A stretch of DNA of 64,000 bases from Nonomuraea polychroma (GTDB taxonomy: Bacteria; Actinomycetota; Actinomycetes; Streptosporangiales; Streptosporangiaceae): the NCBI RefSeq assembly GCF_004011505.1, contig NZ_SAUN01000001.1:6227501-6291500 (forward strand), read 5' to 3'. Each line of letters begins with the position of its first letter. Positions within the stretch are counted from its first letter, which is position 1. Under the pieces are notes generated by a model, which saw nothing but the letters and a program-made list of their open reading frames with translations, had not been told where the DNA came from and did not search any database. A program made the translations under genes and the position numbers. Shown piece after piece: positions 27,803 through 36,727 of this stretch.

Positions 27803-28615
27803 ATGCGTATCCCCCGATTGGCGCTCATGGCGGGCGCCATGGCGAGCGTGCTGTTCGCCGGCACTGCCCATGCGGCGACCGCCTCCGCCCCGGCGTACAA
27901 GCCGGTCCTGGTCAAGAACCCGATCTACAAGACGGGCGAGCTGGGCCTCGAGACCTGCGAGGAGCCGAAGGTCCTGACCGGGAGCGCGGACGAGGTCAGG
28001 AGCTATATGGACGTGATGCTCGACTGCCTCAACGCCGCCTGGGAACCGAAGATCAAGAAGGCCGGCTTCGCCTTCAGCAAGCCCTCGTTCCAGGTGGTCA
28101 CCAAGGTCGGCGCGCCGACAGGATGCGGCAAGTACCCCGCGGTCGCGCTGGCTCTGTACTGCCCGGCCAACAAGAAGATCAGCCTCCTGGTCCAGCCGGC
28201 CCTCGTCGAGGAGCAGGCGGACATGCTCCTGCTGGTGACCGTCGCCCACGAGTACGGCCACCACATCCAGCAGCTCACGGGCATCCTCAAGGCCCAGACG
28301 AGCTACAACGGCAAGAACGAGGCCAAGGTGCTGGACGAGATGCGCCGTCTCGAGCTGCAGGCCGAGTGCCTGTCCGGGGCGTTCATCGGTGACGTGTGGC
28401 ACTCACTGGGCCGCCGGCAGACCGAGTTCGACCTCCTCGTCAAGGGCGGCGGCAGCGGCGCCGGCCTGGGGCTCATCGGGGTGAAGGTGGAGGACTGGGG
28501 CGAGAAGACCCACGGCAAGCCCACCACTGTGGGGCGCTGGCTGAAGCGCGGCTTCGACACCGAGTCGGCGGGCGGCTGCAACACCTTCAAGGCGCCGAAG
28601 TCGCAGGTTATCTAG
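27803..28615 (+). CDS. Secreted neutral zinc metallopeptidase (paralogue 2)
   Basis: A 270-residue secreted protein with a signal peptide ending near AHA (22-24). It keeps NPIYKTGEL (39-47), H149-E-Y-G-H-H, LELQAEC downstream, and the C-terminal WLKRGFDT...CNTFKA block. It is closely similar in layout to the upstream gene but lacks the longer membrane anchor. TTTACTAGG-type sequence about 15-20 bases upstream could be its own -10 box. The physiological substrate is unknown. Confidence 0.85.
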   Translation: MRIPRLALMAGAMASVLFAGTAHAATASAPAYKPVLVKNPIYKTGELGLETCEEPKVLTGSADEVRSYMDVMLDCLNAAWEPKIKKAGFAFSKPSFQVVTKVGAPTGCGKYPAVALALYCPANKKISLLVQPALVEEQADMLLLVTVAHEYGHHIQQLTGILKAQTSYNGKNEAKVLDEMRRLELQAECLSGAFIGDVWHSLGRRQTEFDLLVKGGGSGAGLGLIGVKVEDWGEKTHGKPTTVGRWLKRGFDTESAGGCNTFKAPKSQVI

Positions 28616-28637
28616 GACAAATCCCGGCATATTAATC

Positions 28638-28643
28638 TATGAT
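28638..28643 (+). promoter_or_regulatory. -10 box of paralogue 3
   Basis: TATGAT lies 8 bases before the GTG start of the next gene, which fits leaderless transcription; a weak AGGACA -35 lies 18 bases further upstream. It indicates the third metallopeptidase is expressed from its own promoter. Confidence 0.45.
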
Positions 28644-28651
28644 CCGCGGTC

Positions 28652-29404
28652 GTGCGCACTCTTCTCGTAGCGGCAGCTACGTGCACGGCCGCGGGTCTTC
28701 TCTTATCGGGCCCCGCCTGGGCGACTGCGCCGGGCGCCCCCCAGACCGGCTTGTCGGACGTGATGGGCGGTGAGCAGCCCCGCCTGACGTGCGCGGTCCC
28801 CGGGATCCGGGCAGGGGTGGTCGCCTCGCTGAAGTCCTTCCACCGGGCGATGGCCCGGTGCGCCGACCGGTTCTGGGCCGGCCGGTTCGCCGCCGCCGGG
28901 CTGGCGTACAGCACGCCCCAGGTGACGATCACGACAGGGTCCGACTCCGTCTGCGGGAAGATCACCAGCAGCGGCGCGCACTACTGCCCGCAGCATCGCA
29001 CGATCGTCATCCGCATCACGAAACAGGACCTGCGGGACCCGTTCAGGATGAACATGGCGCACTCCGTCGCCCACGAGTGGGGCCACCACGTGCAGCAGCT
29101 CACCGGCGTGCTGGACGCGCAGAGCGCGCTCTACTGGCCGGCGTCGGGCCGCGCGCGCGCCCTGCTCAGCCACCGTCTCGAGATGCAGGCCGAGTGCTTC
29201 GCCGGGGTCTTCTACAGCGCGACGCTTGAGTCGATCAAGCCCGGCATCGCGTGGGCGGAGTGGATCGAGGCCGTGCGGCAGGCGGAGGAGAGCGAGATCC
29301 ACGGCAAGCCGAAGAACCTGGCGTTCTGGCAGGACCGCGGCTACCGCGGCGGGGCCACCGGCTTCTGCAACACGTGGACGGCCACCAAGACCAAGGTCAC
29401 CTGA
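28652..29404 (+). CDS. Secreted neutral zinc metallopeptidase (paralogue 3)
   Basis: A 250-residue secreted protein, signal peptide ending near AWA (22-24). The zinc motif is H141-E-W-G-H-H with Trp where the paralogues have Tyr; LEMQAEC follows and the C-terminal WQDRGYRGG...CNTWTA block is kept. It lacks the NPIYKTG segment seen in the first two copies. The start is a GTG directly behind a promoter-like TATGAT. It converges on the ROK regulator gene. Confidence 0.85.
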   Translation: MRTLLVAAATCTAAGLLLSGPAWATAPGAPQTGLSDVMGGEQPRLTCAVPGIRAGVVASLKSFHRAMARCADRFWAGRFAAAGLAYSTPQVTITTGSDSVCGKITSSGAHYCPQHRTIVIRITKQDLRDPFRMNMAHSVAHEWGHHVQQLTGVLDAQSALYWPASGRARALLSHRLEMQAECFAGVFYSATLESIKPGIAWAEWIEAVRQAEESEIHGKPKNLAFWQDRGYRGGATGFCNTWTATKTKVT

Positions 29405-29414
29405 CGGAGCCGGA

Positions 29415-30620
29415 TCAGGCGTTGGCGCGGGCCAGGACTTCCAGGGGGTCGGCGAGGACGTGCGCGAAGGCCAGTTCGGCCGCGCCCACCAGCGTGGCCG
29501 CGTCGCCCAGCGCCGACGTGCGCAACCGCAGCCGTTCCCGCTGCGGCGCCATGGCGTGCAGGGTCAGCTGGGTACGCACCTGCGCCGCCGACCCGAGATA
29601 GACCTCACGCAACATCCCTCCGAAGATCACCATCTCCGGGTTGAAGATGTTCACCAGATTCGCCACGCCCAGCCCCAGCCAGTCGCCGACCCTGCTGAGC
29701 GCCTCCTGCGCGACGATGTCGCCGCGGTCGGCGGCCTCGACCACGGCCCGCACCGCGTCGCGTCCCTGCTGCCCGGCCCCGAACCGGCCGGCCGACTCGA
29801 GCAGGGCCCGCTCCCCCACTTCGGCTTCCAGGCAGCCGCGCGAGCCGCACCCGCACACCCGGCCCCCGGGGTTGACAACCATGTGGCCGATCTCGCCCCC
29901 GTAGCCGTCGTGGCCGCCGAGCAGATGCCCGCCCGCGATGATCCCGCCGCCGATCCCCACGTCGCCGTGCAGGTAGATGAGGTCGCGCACGGCGACGCCG
30001 ACGCCGCGGCTGTGCTCGGCCAGCGCGGCCAGGTTGGCGTCGTTGCCCACGCTGACCGGCAGCCCCAGACCCAGCTTGCGGCCCAGCTCCTCGCCGAACG
30101 GCACCTCGTCGGCCTTGAGGTTGGGCCCGAACGTGACCACGCCGTCGGCCTTGCGCACCCCGCCCGACACGGCCGCCGCCGCGCCCACGCAGACCGTGTC
30201 GTCCCGGGTCTTGCGCCGCATCTGGCGGGCGAAACCGGCCAGCGCGCCAGTCAGCTCGTCCAGCTCGAACGCGCTCCGCCGGCGGGCGGTCTCCCGCTGG
30301 TCGAGGATGACCCCGCCGAGACCGACCCGGGCGACGGCGAGCCGGTCGGGACCCACGTCGAAGGCGAACACGTACACCCGCGCCGACTCCGGACGTACCA
30401 CGAGCGAGGGCCGGCCCGCGCGGCCCGTCTCGCGGGGCAGCTCCTCGCGCACCAGCCCGGCGGCGGTGAGGTCGGAGGTCAGCGCCATGATCGTGCTGCG
30501 GTTGAGCCCCATCTTCGAGGTCAGCTCGGCACGCGAGGTCGGCCCGCCCAGGTGGACATGACGCAGCAGCGCGCCGAGGTTGTGGCGCCTGATGTCCTCT
30601 TGAGACGGGCCGGCACGCAT
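29415..30620 (-). CDS. ROK-family transcriptional regulator
   Basis: A 401-residue XylR/NagC-type regulator. An N-terminal winged HTH (about 12-70) contains GPTSRAELTSKMGLNRSTI. The sugar-kinase-like ROK domain follows with GNDANLAALAEH, GYGGEIGHM and the zinc-binding CGCGSRGCLE. I chose the ATG at 30620; an AAGGA site lies about 11 bases upstream. The gene is the last of a four-gene set (binding protein, ATPase, permease, regulator), 35 bases after the permease, so it probably senses the sugar carried by that importer and controls the set. Confidence 0.87.
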   Translation of the reverse strand: MRAGPSQEDIRRHNLGALLRHVHLGGPTSRAELTSKMGLNRSTIMALTSDLTAAGLVREELPRETGRAGRPSLVVRPESARVYVFAFDVGPDRLAVARVGLGGVILDQRETARRRSAFELDELTGALAGFARQMRRKTRDDTVCVGAAAAVSGGVRKADGVVTFGPNLKADEVPFGEELGRKLGLGLPVSVGNDANLAALAEHSRGVGVAVRDLIYLHGDVGIGGGIIAGGHLLGGHDGYGGEIGHMVVNPGGRVCGCGSRGCLEAEVGERALLESAGRFGAGQQGRDAVRAVVEAADRGDIVAQEALSRVGDWLGLGVANLVNIFNPEMVIFGGMLREVYLGSAAQVRTQLTLHAMAPQRERLRLRTSALGDAATLVGAAELAFAHVLADPLEVLARANA

Positions 30621-30655
30621 GGTCTGGGATTCCTTCAGGGGCTGCGGGTCGCCGA

Positions 30656-31918
30656 TCACCTTAACCCAGCAGCAGCCGCCCGCTTGCGCGCCAGCGCGTC
30701 CACGCCTGCGGCAAGGAGCAGGACGGACCCCGTGACGAGATACTTCACGCTCGCGCCGTATCCCATCAGGCCCATGCCGTTCTCGATCACCGCCACCACG
30801 GCGCCGCCGAGCACGGCGTCGAGCACCCGGCCCTTCCCGCCGAACAGGCTCGTCCCGCCGATGACCGCGGCGCCGACCGCGTACAGCAGGACGGAGCTGC
30901 CGCCCGTGTTCGGGTCGACCGAGCTGGCGCGGGAAGCGGCCACGATGCCGCCGATGGCGGCCATCGAGGAGCAGATCACGAACGCGCTGATCCTGAGCCG
31001 GTCGACCGGGATGCCCGCCCTGCGGGCGGCCTCGGTGTTCCCGCCGACCGCGTAGAGATGGCGGCCGAACGCGGTGCGCCGCAGGATCACGGTCCACACG
31101 ACCAGCAGCACCAGGATGACGGGGACCACGATCGGCACGCCGGTCAGCGAGACCAGCAGGGGGTTGCGGCTGCGCTCCAGGTTGAGCACGAACACCGCGG
31201 CCCCGGCCAGCACCGCCAGCGCCCCGACACGGAAGGCGATGAGCGACATCGGGTCGGCCACCAGCCCGCGCTTGGCCCGCTTCCGCGCCCGCAGCAACTG
31301 CACGGCCGCGAAGCCCGCCACGCACACGGCGTACAGAGCCCAGCCGAGCCACGGCGGCAGGTTCTTGTTCGCGATCGCGACGATCACGGTGTCCCGGATG
31401 GAGATGTTCGTGCCCTCGTCGACCAGCACCAGGACCAGGCCCTGGAAGGCGAGGAACGCGGCCAGCGTCACGACGAACGACGGTATGCCGACCTTGGCCA
31501 CCAGCGTGCCGAGCACGGTCCCGATGATCACACCGGTGAGGATGGCGGCCAGCGCGCACACGTACCAGGGCAGGCCCATGCTGGTGAGCGTGACGGCGAG
31601 CACCGCCGCGCACACGCCGCTGGCGAAGCCGGCCGACAGGTCGATCTCGCCGAGCAGCAGCACGAACACCAGGCCCATCGCGATGAGCGTGACGGCGGCG
31701 CCCTGGGTGAAGAGGTTGGCGAAGTTGCCCGCGGTGACGAAGGACGGGCGGGCGACGGCGAACACGGCGCAGAGCACGACCAGGCCGAGCACGGCGGGCA
31801 GCGCGCCCATGTCGCCGCCGCGCACACGCTGGATGTACGCGCGGAAGCTGTTCTTGATCGACGGGGCCTGCGTCGCGGTGACGATGGCCTCGCCGGGGAG
31901 TTCCTTGACCTTGATCAT
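30656..31918 (-). CDS. Sugar ABC transporter permease (XylH/RbsC type)
   Basis: A 420-residue inner-membrane permease with about ten or more hydrophobic helices. It contains LLGEIDLSAGFASGVCAA and the cytoplasmic coupling loop around GGNTEAARRAGIPVDRLRI that are typical of the ribose/xylose carbohydrate-uptake-2 family. Its length, longer than RbsC, matches XylH. The ATG overlaps the ATPase stop (ATGA), so the two are co-translated. It should pair with the ATPase and binding protein upstream. Confidence 0.88.
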   Translation of the reverse strand: MIKVKELPGEAIVTATQAPSIKNSFRAYIQRVRGGDMGALPAVLGLVVLCAVFAVARPSFVTAGNFANLFTQGAAVTLIAMGLVFVLLLGEIDLSAGFASGVCAAVLAVTLTSMGLPWYVCALAAILTGVIIGTVLGTLVAKVGIPSFVVTLAAFLAFQGLVLVLVDEGTNISIRDTVIVAIANKNLPPWLGWALYAVCVAGFAAVQLLRARKRAKRGLVADPMSLIAFRVGALAVLAGAAVFVLNLERSRNPLLVSLTGVPIVVPVILVLLVVWTVILRRTAFGRHLYAVGGNTEAARRAGIPVDRLRISAFVICSSMAAIGGIVAASRASSVDPNTGGSSVLLYAVGAAVIGGTSLFGGKGRVLDAVLGGAVVAVIENGMGLMGYGASVKYLVTGSVLLLAAGVDALARKRAAAAGLR

Positions 31919-32679
31919 GGCGTGACCCCGTTCTTGAGGCCGAGATCGCCGCTGCGGCCCGCGGTGATCAGTTCGACGACCTGCGCGTGCGTCACGTCGG
32001 CGGTCTTGACCTGGGCGGCCATCCTGCCGAGGTAGAGCGCCGCGATCCGGTCGGAGACGGCGAACACGTCGTTCATGTTGTGGGAGATGAGGACGACGGC
32101 CAGGCCGGTGTCGGCCAGCCTGCGGACGAGTTCGAGCACCTGCGCGGTCTGGGCGACGCCCAGCGCCGCGGTCGGCTCGTCGAGGATGACGACCTTGCTG
32201 TTCCACAGCACGGCCTTGGCGATGGCGACGGTCTGCCGCTGCCCGCCGGACAGGCTGGAGACCTGCTGCCGGATGGACTTCACCGTACGCACGGACAGGC
32301 TGCTGAGCGTCTTCTCGGCCAGTTCCTCCATGCTGTCCTCGTCCAGCAGGAGCCCGCTCTTGCGCTCCCTGCCGAGGAACATGTTCTGGACGATGTCGAG
32401 GTTGTCGCACAGCGCCAGGTCCTGATAGACGATCTCGATCCCGAGCTCGCCCGCGTCGCGGGGAGTGTGGATCACGACCGGGCGGCCGTCGAAGAGGATT
32501 TCGCCCGAGTCGATCGGATAGATGCCGCCGATGCACTTGACCAGCGTCGACTTGCCCGCGCCGTTGTCGCCGACGAGCGCTGTGACCTCGCCGGGGTACG
32601 CCGAGAACTCGACGTCGTGCAGGACTTTCACCGGACCGAAGCTCTTGTCGATCCCGCGCACTTCAAGCAGGGGGGTCAT
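31915..32679 (-). CDS. Sugar ABC transporter ATPase, single-domain
   Basis: A 254-residue ATP-binding subunit. The Walker A is GDNGAGKST (about 38-46), the signature is LSGGQRQTVAIA, and Walker B is VVILDEPTAALG, ending with the switch His in VVLISHNMN. It has only one nucleotide-binding domain, whereas XylG/RbsA relatives carry two; the single-domain form is known in fructose-type importers. It lies 46 bases after the binding-protein gene. Confidence 0.88.
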   Translation of the reverse strand: MTPLLEVRGIDKSFGPVKVLHDVEFSAYPGEVTALVGDNGAGKSTLVKCIGGIYPIDSGEILFDGRPVVIHTPRDAGELGIEIVYQDLALCDNLDIVQNMFLGRERKSGLLLDEDSMEELAEKTLSSLSVRTVKSIRQQVSSLSGGQRQTVAIAKAVLWNSKVVILDEPTAALGVAQTAQVLELVRRLADTGLAVVLISHNMNDVFAVSDRIAALYLGRMAAQVKTADVTHAQVVELITAGRSGDLGLKNGVTP

Positions 32680-32725
32680 GGGGCTCCCTCAAGGGGGCGC
32701 GACCGGCGGCCGCGCCCCCATGGAC

Positions 32726-33835
32726 TCACTGGATTCCGGCCTCGGTGCACTTCGCGGCGAAGTCACCGGTGCACAGTTCCTCCTTGGTCACGTAACCGTC
32801 GGCCACCACGTCCTTGACGTTGTCGAAGTAGATGGCCTGCGGCTCCATGAGCTCGGAAGGAACGTCCTGACCGGTCTCCGGGTCCTTGACGCTCGAGGCG
32901 GCCGTGGGCTTCTCGCCCTTGGCCAGCGCCACCGCGAGCTTGGCCGCGGCGTCGGCCTCCTTCTTGACCGCCTTGTAGACGGTCATGCACTGGTCACCCG
33001 CGAGGATGTTCTGCAGGCCCTGGACGGTGGCGTCCTGGCCGGTGACCGGCACCTTGCCGTTGAGGTTGTTCTTCTTCAGCACGGTGATGGCGGCGTTGCC
33101 CAGGCCGTCGTTGGCGGCCAGCACACCGGCGATCTTCGGCTGCTCGGTCAGCATCTGCTCGAAGAGCGTCCCGGCCTGCGTGTTGTCCCAGTCGGGCACC
33201 GACTGCTCGGGGCCCTTGACGTAGTCGCCGGAGTCGAACTTCGGCTTGAGCACCCCGTCGTAGCCGCTCTTGAACAGGGTGGCGTTGTTGTCCGTCGGCG
33301 AACCGTTCAGGTACGCCACGATCGGCTTCTCGGCCTTCTTGTCGGTCAGGCACTTGACCAGGCCTTCGCCCTGGAGCGTGCCGACCTTGGTGTTGTCGAA
33401 GCTGACGTAGTAGGCGGCGCCGCCGCCCAGCGTCAGGCGGTCGTAGTCGATCGTCGGCACGCCCTGGGACTTGGCCTTCTCGATGACCGTCTTGCCGGTG
33501 CCGCTGTCCAGGTTCACGATCATCAGAACGGTGGCGCCGTTCGTGATCATCTGGTCGGCGATGGTCTGGAACGCCGTCTTGTCGTTCTGGGCGTTCTGGA
33601 TGTCGTACTGGACGCCGGCGGCCTTGAACGCCTCTTCCAGATACTTGCGGTCAGCCGTCTCCCACCGGGCGGACGACTTGCTGTCCGGCAGGATGACGCC
33701 GATCTTGCCCGCCTTGGCCGCTGGTGCCGATGCGGTCGACGTCGACGTGGTCTGACCGCTATCGCCCCCGCAGGCGGTGAGACCGAGGGCGAGCGCGGCT
33801 GCCGCGGCGGTCAGGCTGAGGATCCCCTTGCGCAT
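32726..33835 (-). CDS. Sugar ABC transporter substrate-binding lipoprotein (XylF-like)
   Basis: A 369-residue extracellular lipoprotein with lipobox LTAC (Cys22). The mature part is a periplasmic-binding-protein type 1 fold, with DSKSSARWETADR near the start and GSPTDNNATLFKSGYDGVL in the middle, features of D-xylose-binding XylF. It is the first and presumably most strongly expressed gene of the importer operon. Xylose or a related pentose is the best guess for its ligand. Two GTTG/CAAC-type inverted repeats upstream may be sites for the ROK regulator. Confidence 0.87.
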   Translation of the reverse strand: MRKGILSLTAAAAALALGLTACGGDSGQTTSTSTASAPAAKAGKIGVILPDSKSSARWETADRKYLEEAFKAAGVQYDIQNAQNDKTAFQTIADQMITNGATVLMIVNLDSGTGKTVIEKAKSQGVPTIDYDRLTLGGGAAYYVSFDNTKVGTLQGEGLVKCLTDKKAEKPIVAYLNGSPTDNNATLFKSGYDGVLKPKFDSGDYVKGPEQSVPDWDNTQAGTLFEQMLTEQPKIAGVLAANDGLGNAAITVLKKNNLNGKVPVTGQDATVQGLQNILAGDQCMTVYKAVKKEADAAAKLAVALAKGEKPTAASSVKDPETGQDVPSELMEPQAIYFDNVKDVVADGYVTKEELCTGDFAAKCTEAGIQ

Positions 33836-33874
33836 GGGTGCAGGGTCCTTTCTTCCGGAGGGGCCCGGATGAAT

Positions 33875-33953
33875 GTTGTTTGCGGCAACGTATTCCGGGA
33901 CGGCCTGCTTTGGAAGGGGGTTGAGCCCGGGAGTTTGTTGCATCCGGTAACAA
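33875..33953 (-). promoter_or_regulatory. Candidate ROK operator sites
   Basis: GTTGTTTGCGGCAAC (33875-33889) and, 45 bases further upstream, TTGTT-N9-AACAA (33935-33953) lie before the binding-protein gene. The half sites GTTTGTT/AACAA resemble those in the Bacillus xyl operator, though spacing differs. The regulator is encoded in the same operon, so control by it is plausible but unproven. Confidence 0.4.
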
Positions 33954-34165
33954 TCCAGAAACGCCACCTCAACCTCCCCGACGCCTGCCCGTTGTCGCGG
34001 AGAGCGGTAGATGGCCCTGGAGTGGTAGTTGGCCCGTCTGGGAGCCGTAGTTGGCTCGGGTGCCACACGGGGCGACCCACGCCGACCGCCTCGCCCGCCG
34101 GCGTGTGGGAGGACGGCGACCGGCCGGGGGCGCTGGTGCCCGCAGACGGCGCCGTCTCTGTGACG
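33954..34165. other. Upstream stretch without a convincing gene
   Basis: No family-like reading frame is visible on either strand. Base composition is a little lower in G/C than neighbouring genes. It forms part of an 800-base stretch that appears to be accessory or degenerating DNA. Confidence 0.4.
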
Positions 34166-34468
34166 ATGTGTGAGCTGGCCCTGGCGACGCCGCAGTGGCA
34201 CGTTGGAGTGTCGCCGCAAGCTCCGGTACCGGTCAGGAAACTCACTGCCCAGGTCGACGCGATGGTCGCGGAGCTCAACGCGTTGCCCACGCGCGAAGTG
34301 CTGGAGGCCGAGCTGCGCCAGCGCGAGGCGGCCAAGGGACGTGTCCTGGGAGATGACCTCCACATCGGCGAAGTATGCACCGCCGTCGGCTACGGCACGA
34401 GCCTGTCCTTCGTCGTGCACTACGGGGACGAGCGCAAACCCGCCGTCGTGCTGGTGGACCGCAACTAG
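34166..34468 (+). CDS. Hypothetical protein, about 100 residues
   Basis: A small frame ending at 34468 with strong third-position G/C bias in its second half. A helical, charged region of about 25 residues (KLTAQVDAMVAELNALPTRE) is followed by a compact part rich in beta-strand formers. I do not recognise the family. No good ribosome site precedes the ATG at 34166 or the in-frame GTG at 34208, so the start is uncertain and it could be a remnant of a longer gene. Confidence 0.4.
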   Translation: MCELALATPQWHVGVSPQAPVPVRKLTAQVDAMVAELNALPTREVLEAELRQREAAKGRVLGDDLHIGEVCTAVGYGTSLSFVVHYGDERKPAVVLVDRN

Positions 34469-34537
34469 ATGGCGGCTGGGGAGTGAGCTCGCGATTCTCC
34501 GGAGTCCCCAACCACAGGGCCACGCTCGCTTCGAGCA

Positions 34538-34648
34538 GCCGCCGATCTCCAGCGTCCGGAATCCCGGACCCAGAATGTCGCTGAAGTGCACCCAGGCGTC
34601 GTGCCCTGCGGGCAATTCGGGTGAGGCGATCGAGTCGGGTAGCCCCTC
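34538..34648 (-). pseudogene. Possible cold-shock-domain remnant
   Basis: Translated on the reverse strand, this piece reads SPELPAGHDAWVHFSDI and then GPGFRTLEIG. That matches the central strand region of cold-shock proteins (WVHFSxI, then GYRxLxxG). The frame then changes to unrelated sequence and the usual QDGFxYRA end is missing. No start codon or ribosome site fits. I read it as a decayed fragment next to the GNAT gene. Confidence 0.35.
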
Positions 34649-35246
34649 AGTCCTCGGGGTCGCGCAGGCCGACGCAGTCAAAGGCCCAGAAGGCCTCCGA
34701 GTAGACGAAGGTGCCCGTCATCCACGGCTCGTGAGCGGACAACCGGGCGACCTGGAACGCGGCTTCAGGGATACGCAGCGACGGCGAACGGAAGCCCACC
34801 GCACTGGCACCCTCGAAGCCGCGCGTGCCGTAGTAACGTGGCGAACCCTCCAGGAATACCAACGGCACACCCTGGCTGTCGGCCGCCTCGAGGGCGTACG
34901 CGATGAGCTGAGTACCGATCCCCTGACGCTGGAACTCCGGGACCACGCCCAGCGGTGACAGGGACAGGACGTCCACGATCCGGCGCGGAGCGTCCAACCG
35001 CGTCGCGCTCAGCAGGACATGCCCCACAACCCGGTCATCAACGGCAGCGACGAAGGACATCGGCGCCAACGCAGCCTCCGCAACGCGAAGTGCCTCCACG
35101 AGCCCGGGAACCCGCTCGCTGTCACCGAAGGCGCGCGTATGAACCTCGCGCACATCTCGATGATCGTCAGCGGTCTCTTGCCGGATCACCAGCCCGGCAC
35201 CATCGGGAGCGATCCGGGAGCCTTCAGGCGCATCGTGTGACGTCAT
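34647..35246 (-). CDS. GNAT-family N-acetyltransferase
   Basis: A 199-residue acetyltransferase. The acetyl-CoA loop VVPEFQRQGIGTQLI and the preceding LSLSPLGV strand define the GNAT core, and the downstream VFLEGSPRYYGTRGFEGA block resembles the YhbS-type subgroup. The substrate is unknown. I chose the ATG at 35246: TACCGT, a TANNNT-type -10, lies 6 bases upstream, consistent with a leaderless transcript. It is divergent from the GrpB gene with 82 bases shared between them. Confidence 0.85.
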   Translation of the reverse strand: MTSHDAPEGSRIAPDGAGLVIRQETADDHRDVREVHTRAFGDSERVPGLVEALRVAEAALAPMSFVAAVDDRVVGHVLLSATRLDAPRRIVDVLSLSPLGVVPEFQRQGIGTQLIAYALEAADSQGVPLVFLEGSPRYYGTRGFEGASAVGFRSPSLRIPEAAFQVARLSAHEPWMTGTFVYSEAFWAFDCVGLRDPED

Positions 35247-35328
35247 GCCGCGACGGTAGATCGCGGGGCGGCTCGTGCGCGAGGCAATTACGCACCAGGT
35301 CGTAAGCTCCTCCTGGGACAATCCAGGC

Positions 35329-35874
35329 ATGGCAGATCCCGTGGAGATCGTCGACTACGACCCGGACTGGCCGATGCGGTTCGCCGCACTGGGCGAAGCG
35401 TTGCGTACGGCGCTCGTCGACGTCGCGGTGCGGATCGATCACATCGGCTCGACGTCGGTCCCCGGCCTGGCCGCCAAGCCCGTGATCGACGTCCAGATCG
35501 CGGTGCGCTCCTTCGAGCCGCTGGAGGATTTCCGGAACCCGCTGGAACGGCTCGGCATGGTGTACCGGGCGGGCAACCCCGAGCTGACCAAACGCTACTT
35601 CCGCGAGCCCCCCGGGCAGCGTCGGACCCATGTCCACGTACGCGAGCTCGGCAGTTTCTCCCAACAGCTTCCCCTGCTCTTCCGCGACTATCTGCGCGCT
35701 CACCCCGCCGCCGCGGCCGAGTTCGCCCACGCGAAACGGCGGTGCGCCGTACGCTTCCACGACGAGCGGGAGAAGTACGTCGCGGCCAAAGAGCCGTTCG
35801 TCTGGGACATCGTGCGACGGGCCGACGCGTGGGCCCAGGGCATCGGCTGGAGACCCGGCCCGAGCGACGCGTAA
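35329..35874 (+). CDS. GrpB-family protein (nucleotidyltransferase-like)
   Basis: A 181-residue UPF0157/GrpB protein. The family's IDHIGSTSVPGLAAKPVIDVQI core is visible, quoted in parts as IDHIGSTSVPG and KPVIDVQ, with the catalytic-looking G-S-x-x-x-x-G and D-x-Q of a minimal nucleotidyltransferase fold. HVHVRELGS lies in the C-terminal half. Members are fused to dephospho-CoA kinases in some actinomycetes; the function of single-domain forms is unknown. The ATG at 35329 gives the normal family start. Confidence 0.85.
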   Translation: MADPVEIVDYDPDWPMRFAALGEALRTALVDVAVRIDHIGSTSVPGLAAKPVIDVQIAVRSFEPLEDFRNPLERLGMVYRAGNPELTKRYFREPPGQRRTHVHVRELGSFSQQLPLLFRDYLRAHPAAAAEFAHAKRRCAVRFHDEREKYVAAKEPFVWDIVRRADAWAQGIGWRPGPSDA

Positions 35875-35881
35875 GGCGCCC

Positions 35882-36622
35882 TCAGGCCGACATGACCTGG
35901 GAGACCACGTTCTGCACAATCAGCGCCACCGCCGAGGCCGCGGCCACGACCAGCACGGCGGCGCGCACCTTGCCGCCGTCGAGGTAGCGCCGCAGCGGCC
36001 CCGACACCAGGAACCCCAGCACCATTGGCGCGATGAGGATCGCCCCCGTCGCCAGCGCCCGGGACGGCAACTCGTCCACCAGGGCCAGGATCACCAGCGA
36101 CTGCGCGGCGCTCAGGAAGAAGAACATCGCCAGCGTCGCGCGGATCTGCGACCCCTTGGCGCTCTGGTAGACCAGGGCGAGCGGCGGGCCGCCGATGCCC
36201 GTGGCCGTGCCCGTGATGCCCGACACGAACCCCGCCGACGTGATAGTCACGCCGTTGCGCGGCACGCTCAGCGCCCGGGCCGTCAGCGCCACCGCAACGA
36301 GCACCATGACCGCTACGAAGATGCCGCGTGTGTAGACAGAAACGTAGACAACAATAAGCGCGCCCAGAACGCTCCCAGGGATCCTGCCCAGCACCGCAAA
36401 CCCCAGCCCACGCCAGTCCACCCTGCGCCATTCGGCGGCCAGCGTGAACAGCGGCAACGTCATGTTCACGACCTGGATGGCGCCCGGCATCAGCTCGGGG
36501 TTGAGCAGGGTGAGCACTGGTGCCGCGACCAGGCCCAGGCCGAAGCCCACCGCTCCCTGGACGATCGCACCGACGAAAACCGCTAAACCGGCGAGGATCA
36601 GCACCGATGCCGCATCAATCAT
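35882..36622 (-). CDS. TauE/SafE-family sulfite/anion exporter
   Basis: A 246-residue membrane protein with seven to eight hydrophobic helices. The start FVGAIVQGAVGFGLGLVAAP and the internal repeat AGFVSGITGTATGIGGPPLA are the two signature segments of the TauE/SafE family, which moves sulfite, sulfoacetate or other small anions across the membrane. The substrate cannot be inferred from neighbours. It is convergent with the GrpB gene, only 7 bases apart. Confidence 0.88.
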   Translation of the reverse strand: MIDAASVLILAGLAVFVGAIVQGAVGFGLGLVAAPVLTLLNPELMPGAIQVVNMTLPLFTLAAEWRRVDWRGLGFAVLGRIPGSVLGALIVVYVSVYTRGIFVAVMVLVAVALTARALSVPRNGVTITSAGFVSGITGTATGIGGPPLALVYQSAKGSQIRATLAMFFFLSAAQSLVILALVDELPSRALATGAILIAPMVLGFLVSGPLRRYLDGGKVRAAVLVVAAASAVALIVQNVVSQVMSA

Positions 36623-36727
36623 GCAGAAGAGTCAACCATCTTTACTCTACGTTGTGGCTTCTGCCCTCAGAGTGACTGCACCGGAGTAATGTTCTCCACG
36701 ACCCGACGTAGCCTTGGGAGTATGAGC

